Source: an uncultured Selenomonadales bacterium
Lineage (GTDB): Bacteria; Bacillota; Clostridia; Christensenellales; QALW01
Assembly (NCBI GenBank): GCA_905200615.1
Contig: CAJKLB010000011.1
Span: forward strand, 1-59,975
DNA: 59,975 nucleotides
Direction: 5' to 3'
The position numbers were made by a program, and so were the translations under genes. Within the stretch, counting starts at the first letter, position 1. Each line of letters begins with the position of its first letter. This document shows, one piece after another, positions 57,353-59,975 of the stretch. The notes below the pieces were generated by a model, which saw nothing but the letters and a program-made list of their open reading frames with translations, searched no databases and was not told the origin of the DNA.

Positions 57353-58114
57353 ATGATAGGAATCGTGACCGGCGCCTCTTCAGGCATGGGACGGGAATTT
57401 GTATTTTCCTTAGCAAGAAATGAAAATCTGGATGAAATATGGGTGATTGCCCGCAGAACACAACGCTTGGAAGAACTGAAAAAAGAACTTTCCGTTCCGC
57501 TGAGAGTCATTACTGCGGATCTTACCGAAGAAGAATGTTTAAAACAATATACGCTGCTGCTGGCAAGTGAAAAGCCACAGGTAAAAATACTTGTCAACGC
57601 GGCGGGTTACGGAAAATTCGGACACACGGAAGTGATTCCTCTTGAAGAGAGCCGGGGGATGATCGATTTGAACTGCGGCGCAATGGTCAGCGTTACGCAG
57701 CATACGCTTCCGTATATGGTAAAGGGCGGACATATTGTTCAGTTGGGATCGCTCTCGGCTTTTCAGCCGGTACCATACTTAACGGTATACGCGGCTACTA
57801 AGGCTTTTGTCCTTAGTTATTCCCGGGGACTGAATGCGGAACTGAAACAGCGGGGAATCCACGTTATGGCTGTTTGTCCCGGCTGGGTGGAAACGGAATT
57901 CTTCAGCCGTGCGGAAACAGCTGACAATAACGCTGTTACGTATTTTAACAGAATTTACAAAGCGGCCGATGTGGTAAAGACAGCCATGAAGGACATGCAT
58001 AAAAGAAAGCAAGTTTCCATTCACGGTCTTTTGATAAAGGGTCAGGTATTACTGGTAAAACTGCTTCCCCATAGCTTAGTTATTAAAATTTGGCTTAAGC
58101 AGCAAGGGCATTGA
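57353..58114 (+). CDS. Short-chain dehydrogenase/reductase
   Basis: A 253-residue SDR. Cofactor motif TGASSGMG (6-13), NAAG at 82-85, catalytic S near 133-135 and Y146-x3-K150 (YAATK). ARRTQRLE after strand 2 suggests preference for NADP(H). The C-terminus has a hydrophobic helix (KGQVLLVKLLPHSLVIKIWLK) like the fatty-acyl/retinol-type SDRs. Monocistronic, with its own -10 box. Substrate unknown. Confidence 0.9.
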   Translation: MIGIVTGASSGMGREFVFSLARNENLDEIWVIARRTQRLEELKKELSVPLRVITADLTEEECLKQYTLLLASEKPQVKILVNAAGYGKFGHTEVIPLEESRGMIDLNCGAMVSVTQHTLPYMVKGGHIVQLGSLSAFQPVPYLTVYAATKAFVLSYSRGLNAELKQRGIHVMAVCPGWVETEFFSRAETADNNAVTYFNRIYKAADVVKTAMKDMHKRKQVSIHGLLIKGQVLLVKLLPHSLVIKIWLKQQGH

Positions 58115-58630
58115 GCGTTGAATAACGGATTTTGAAAACTGTATAGGTTTATCAAGGATGTGATACACCTTGAGGAAAGAAAAAATCTCTTTCGGAGATT
58201 TTCAGTTAAACAGCCTGGCCTCATGCTTGTATCGTCTTTGCCTTACAGCAAGCTGTAAGGCAAAGACGGCGAAAGAATAAACCTTGTGGCAGGCATAAAA
58301 TTCCTCGTTGTCCTTTCGGCGGCTGCGCTCCGTCTTACCGTTGTGCCGGAATATCAACGAGCATTCCCTTGTGCCGGATTTTCAGTTCCGTCAACGTTTT
58401 TTCAAAGCAGAAATTCCATATCTTGCGGTATCCGATCCACAGTAAATCAGGCGCTGCCTTTCTTTTGTTTGAGCAATTCAACCTTAACACGGTATTCTCC
58501 TATTCGCTGCTCTCTTTTGCCCTTTCTCACACATCATTGTATCACATACAATATTTTACTAAAAATACAAATAAAAAATTAAGTATATTCAGAAACAAGC
58601 TTCAAAATTCCTTGGAAAATTGAAGAATAT
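58115..58630. other. Gene-free stretch with decayed coding traces
   Basis: About 500 bases without a convincing gene. It holds a perfect 16-bp hairpin (58233-58268). On the minus strand, 58,330-58,480 gives short frames such as KERQRLIYCGSDTARYG, then LKIRHKGMLVDIPAQR after a shift, which look like a dead mobile-element gene that I cannot name. Confidence 0.5.
58233..58268. repeat. Perfect 16-bp hairpin
   Basis: CGTCTTTGCCTTACAG (58233-58248), four-base loop CAAG, CTGTAAGGCAAAGACG (58253-58268). No T run follows. Could be a small palindromic transposon end, a recombinase target or an RNA structure. Confidence 0.75.
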
Positions 58631-58659
58631 TTGACGGTATAAATTTTAAGTGCTATACT
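58631..58659 (+). promoter_or_regulatory. Promoter of the aminotransferase gene
   Basis: -35 TTGACG (58631-58636), 17 bases, -10 TATACT (58654-58659). It overlaps the first possible start of the reading frame (58,650), so translation must begin later, at 58,692. Confidence 0.8.
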
Positions 58660-58691
58660 ATTTTTATTATTTTATTTTTCAGAGGCTGTCT

Positions 58692-59867
58692 ATGAATTAT
58701 GAATTTTCGAACCGACTCAATCATTTTCAAACCGGCATTTTTGCTCAACTGACATTAAAACGCAATGAGCTTTTAGCAAAAAATAAAAAGGTTTACAACC
58801 TTTATGTGGGGACGCCGGATTTTCCGCCTCCGCCGCACGTGCTTCAGGCAGTAGCCGAGGCCTCAAGGAATCCGGAAAATTTCAAATATTCCTTAATTGA
58901 CAGCCAGCCTATGCTGGAGGCCGTTGTTTCCTATTATAAAAAGAGATACGGTGTCACAATTGTTAAAGAAGAAATAACCTCTGTAAACGGATCACAGGAC
59001 GGCATTGGTCACTTAGGTCTTGCCCTATGCAATGACGGCGACGTTGTATTGCTGCCGGATCCGGGCTATCCCGTATTTGAAGCCGGCGCTTATTTAGGCG
59101 GAGGAAGCGTTATTTACTATCCTTTAAAAAAAGAAAACAATTTTTTACCTGATCTTTCTTCCATACCGGAAGAAGTTCTCTTCCGCACAAAGTATATGTT
59201 AGTTTCCTACCCTTCCAATCCCTGTGGTGCCGTGGCTTCTAAAGAAACTTACAAAGAACTGATTGCCTACGCAAAACGATATAACTTTTTCCTTATCAAT
59301 GATAATGCCTACAGTGATATCATTTTTGACGGATTAGAAGGTTTTTCATTTCTCTCTCTGCCCGGTGCCAAAGAAGTAGGGGTAGAATTCTTTTCTCTCT
59401 CTAAGTCTTTTAATACCACCGGAGCCAGAATTTCTTTTGCCATAGGCAATGAAAAAATCATCAATGCATTAAAGGTCATACGCTCACAATATGATTTCGG
59501 TATGTTCCTTCCCATTCAATACGGCGCCGTGGCCGCCCTTACCGGTCCAACAGATTCGGTAAAAGCACAATGTGCGGAATATCAGCGCCGCCGGGACGCT
59601 CTTTGCGGAGGACTCAGAAAAATCGGATGGAACGTTCCCGATTCTAAAGGCACCATGTTTGTATGGGCTCCTATTCCCCCCAACTTCCAAAGCTCCATGG
59701 ATTTTTGGAACACATTAGTAGAAAAAACCGGAATTATCTGCACGCCCGGCAACGCCTTTGGTCCTATGGGCGAAGGTTATGTACGATTTGCGCTGGTATT
59801 GCCGGCGGAGCAGCTTGCCGAAATAGTACGCGTAATCGAGAAAAGCGGTATTTTAAATCAAGGGTAA
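58692..59867 (+). CDS. Class I/II PLP aminotransferase
   Basis: A 391-residue fold-type I aminotransferase from ATG 58692. YVGTPDFPPPPHVLQAV (about 40-56) is the substrate-side motif, NGSQDGIGHLGLALCNDGDVVLLPDPGYP (about 103-131) the cofactor ring, and SLSKSFNTTGARISF holds the Schiff-base lysine near 237. It is like the LL-diaminopimelate/aspartate aminotransferase group; substrate uncertain. Stands alone with its own promoter and terminator. Confidence 0.92.
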   Translation: MNYEFSNRLNHFQTGIFAQLTLKRNELLAKNKKVYNLYVGTPDFPPPPHVLQAVAEASRNPENFKYSLIDSQPMLEAVVSYYKKRYGVTIVKEEITSVNGSQDGIGHLGLALCNDGDVVLLPDPGYPVFEAGAYLGGGSVIYYPLKKENNFLPDLSSIPEEVLFRTKYMLVSYPSNPCGAVASKETYKELIAYAKRYNFFLINDNAYSDIIFDGLEGFSFLSLPGAKEVGVEFFSLSKSFNTTGARISFAIGNEKIINALKVIRSQYDFGMFLPIQYGAVAALTGPTDSVKAQCAEYQRRRDALCGGLRKIGWNVPDSKGTMFVWAPIPPNFQSSMDFWNTLVEKTGIICTPGNAFGPMGEGYVRFALVLPAEQLAEIVRVIEKSGILNQG

Positions 59868-59942
59868 AAAACCCATTTTATAGCAAAGTTCCTTTTCATT
59901 TCCCCCGGAAATACTACTTTATTACTATAATTTAAGTAAATA

Positions 59943-59975
59943 AAAACAGCGGAAATCCCTCTCCGCTGTTTTCGT
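59943..59975 (+). terminator. Rho-independent terminator of the aminotransferase gene
   Basis: AAAACAGCGGA (59943-59953) pairs with TCCGCTGTTTT (59962-59972), 8-base loop, T-rich 3' arm, at the end of the window. Confidence 0.8.

Noticed and set aside
58650..58691. Earlier ATG of the aminotransferase frame
   Set aside because: It lies within the promoter -35/-10 region (58631-58659), so it would not be in the mRNA.

Overview
The window comes from a Bacillota (Firmicutes) genome, most likely an anaerobic gut-type Clostridium relative. The evidence is the low-to-moderate GC chromosome, strong AGGAGG-type ribosome sites, Gram-positive prophage families (DUF2800/DUF2815, phi-LC3-like holin, DUF1492/ArpU regulator) and a Pdu/Eut-style bacterial microcompartment (BMC) operon. 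No rRNA, intact tRNA or CRISPR array was seen.

Positions 1-8,336 are the right end of a first prophage, visibly GC-rich. A minus-strand replication module (nucleotide-modification-like protein, family A DNA polymerase, DUF2815, 3D-domain protein, DUF2800) meets a divergent regulatory switch at 5.4-5.6 kb. Rightward from there run a repressor, an HNH nuclease with a C10 tract, and a large serine recombinase. An AT-rich island follows (8.3-9.9 kb) with degenerate repeats and a two-gene DUF1828/DUF6978-like operon of unknown, possibly phage-defence, function.

Positions 9.9-41.8 kb are a second prophage, apparently podovirus-like (P22-like portal and tail-accessory genes). Reading leftward on the minus strand it holds ERF-type annealing protein remnant, NinB-like protein, HNH, SSB, DUF6291 initiator, DnaC-like loader, DUF1064, PP-loop ATPase, several small Cys-rich genes, an ArpU-like late regulator, terminases, scaffold, capsid, portal, connector, stabilisation protein, two ejection-type proteins (one of 2,732 aa), a collagen-like fibre, lysin and holin. 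Its lysogeny arm is damaged. At about 38,985 the C-terminal half of an intein-split ERF gene abuts the C-terminus of an ImmA-like protease gene, so the start of both genes and everything between them is missing. A membrane protein, an RHH/RelE toxin-antitoxin pair and a tyrosine integrase complete the right arm. The 3' end of a tmRNA-like RNA (41,929-41,947) with its terminator marks attR. The intact RNA gene is not in the window, so the left end of the island lies outside it.

Positions 42.0-42.7 kb hold decayed mobile-element remnants. A DUF4854 lipoprotein follows.

Positions 43.6-54.9 kb carry a complete, minus-strand BMC operon: PduU, EutP/PduV, class II aldolase, GlcG-like protein, Zn alcohol dehydrogenase, five BMC-H shell genes, EutN/PduN, PduS, PduT, DeoR regulator, CoA-acylating aldehyde dehydrogenase, PduL and a HAD phosphatase. 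Targeting-peptide-like helices sit on the aldolase, both dehydrogenases and PduL. No glycyl-radical or B12 dehydratase is present. The likely chemistry is cleavage of a deoxysugar 1-phosphate (fuculose/rhamnulose-1-P, or possibly 5-deoxyribulose-1-P) to DHAP plus an aldehyde. The aldehyde would then be split between alcohol and acyl-phosphate, with PduS/PduT moving electrons. Two copies of a ~0.2-kb repeat flank the operon. The right end has a second PduL without targeting peptide, a VanY-like carboxypeptidase, an SDR oxidoreductase, a repeat/hairpin-rich gap and a PLP aminotransferase.
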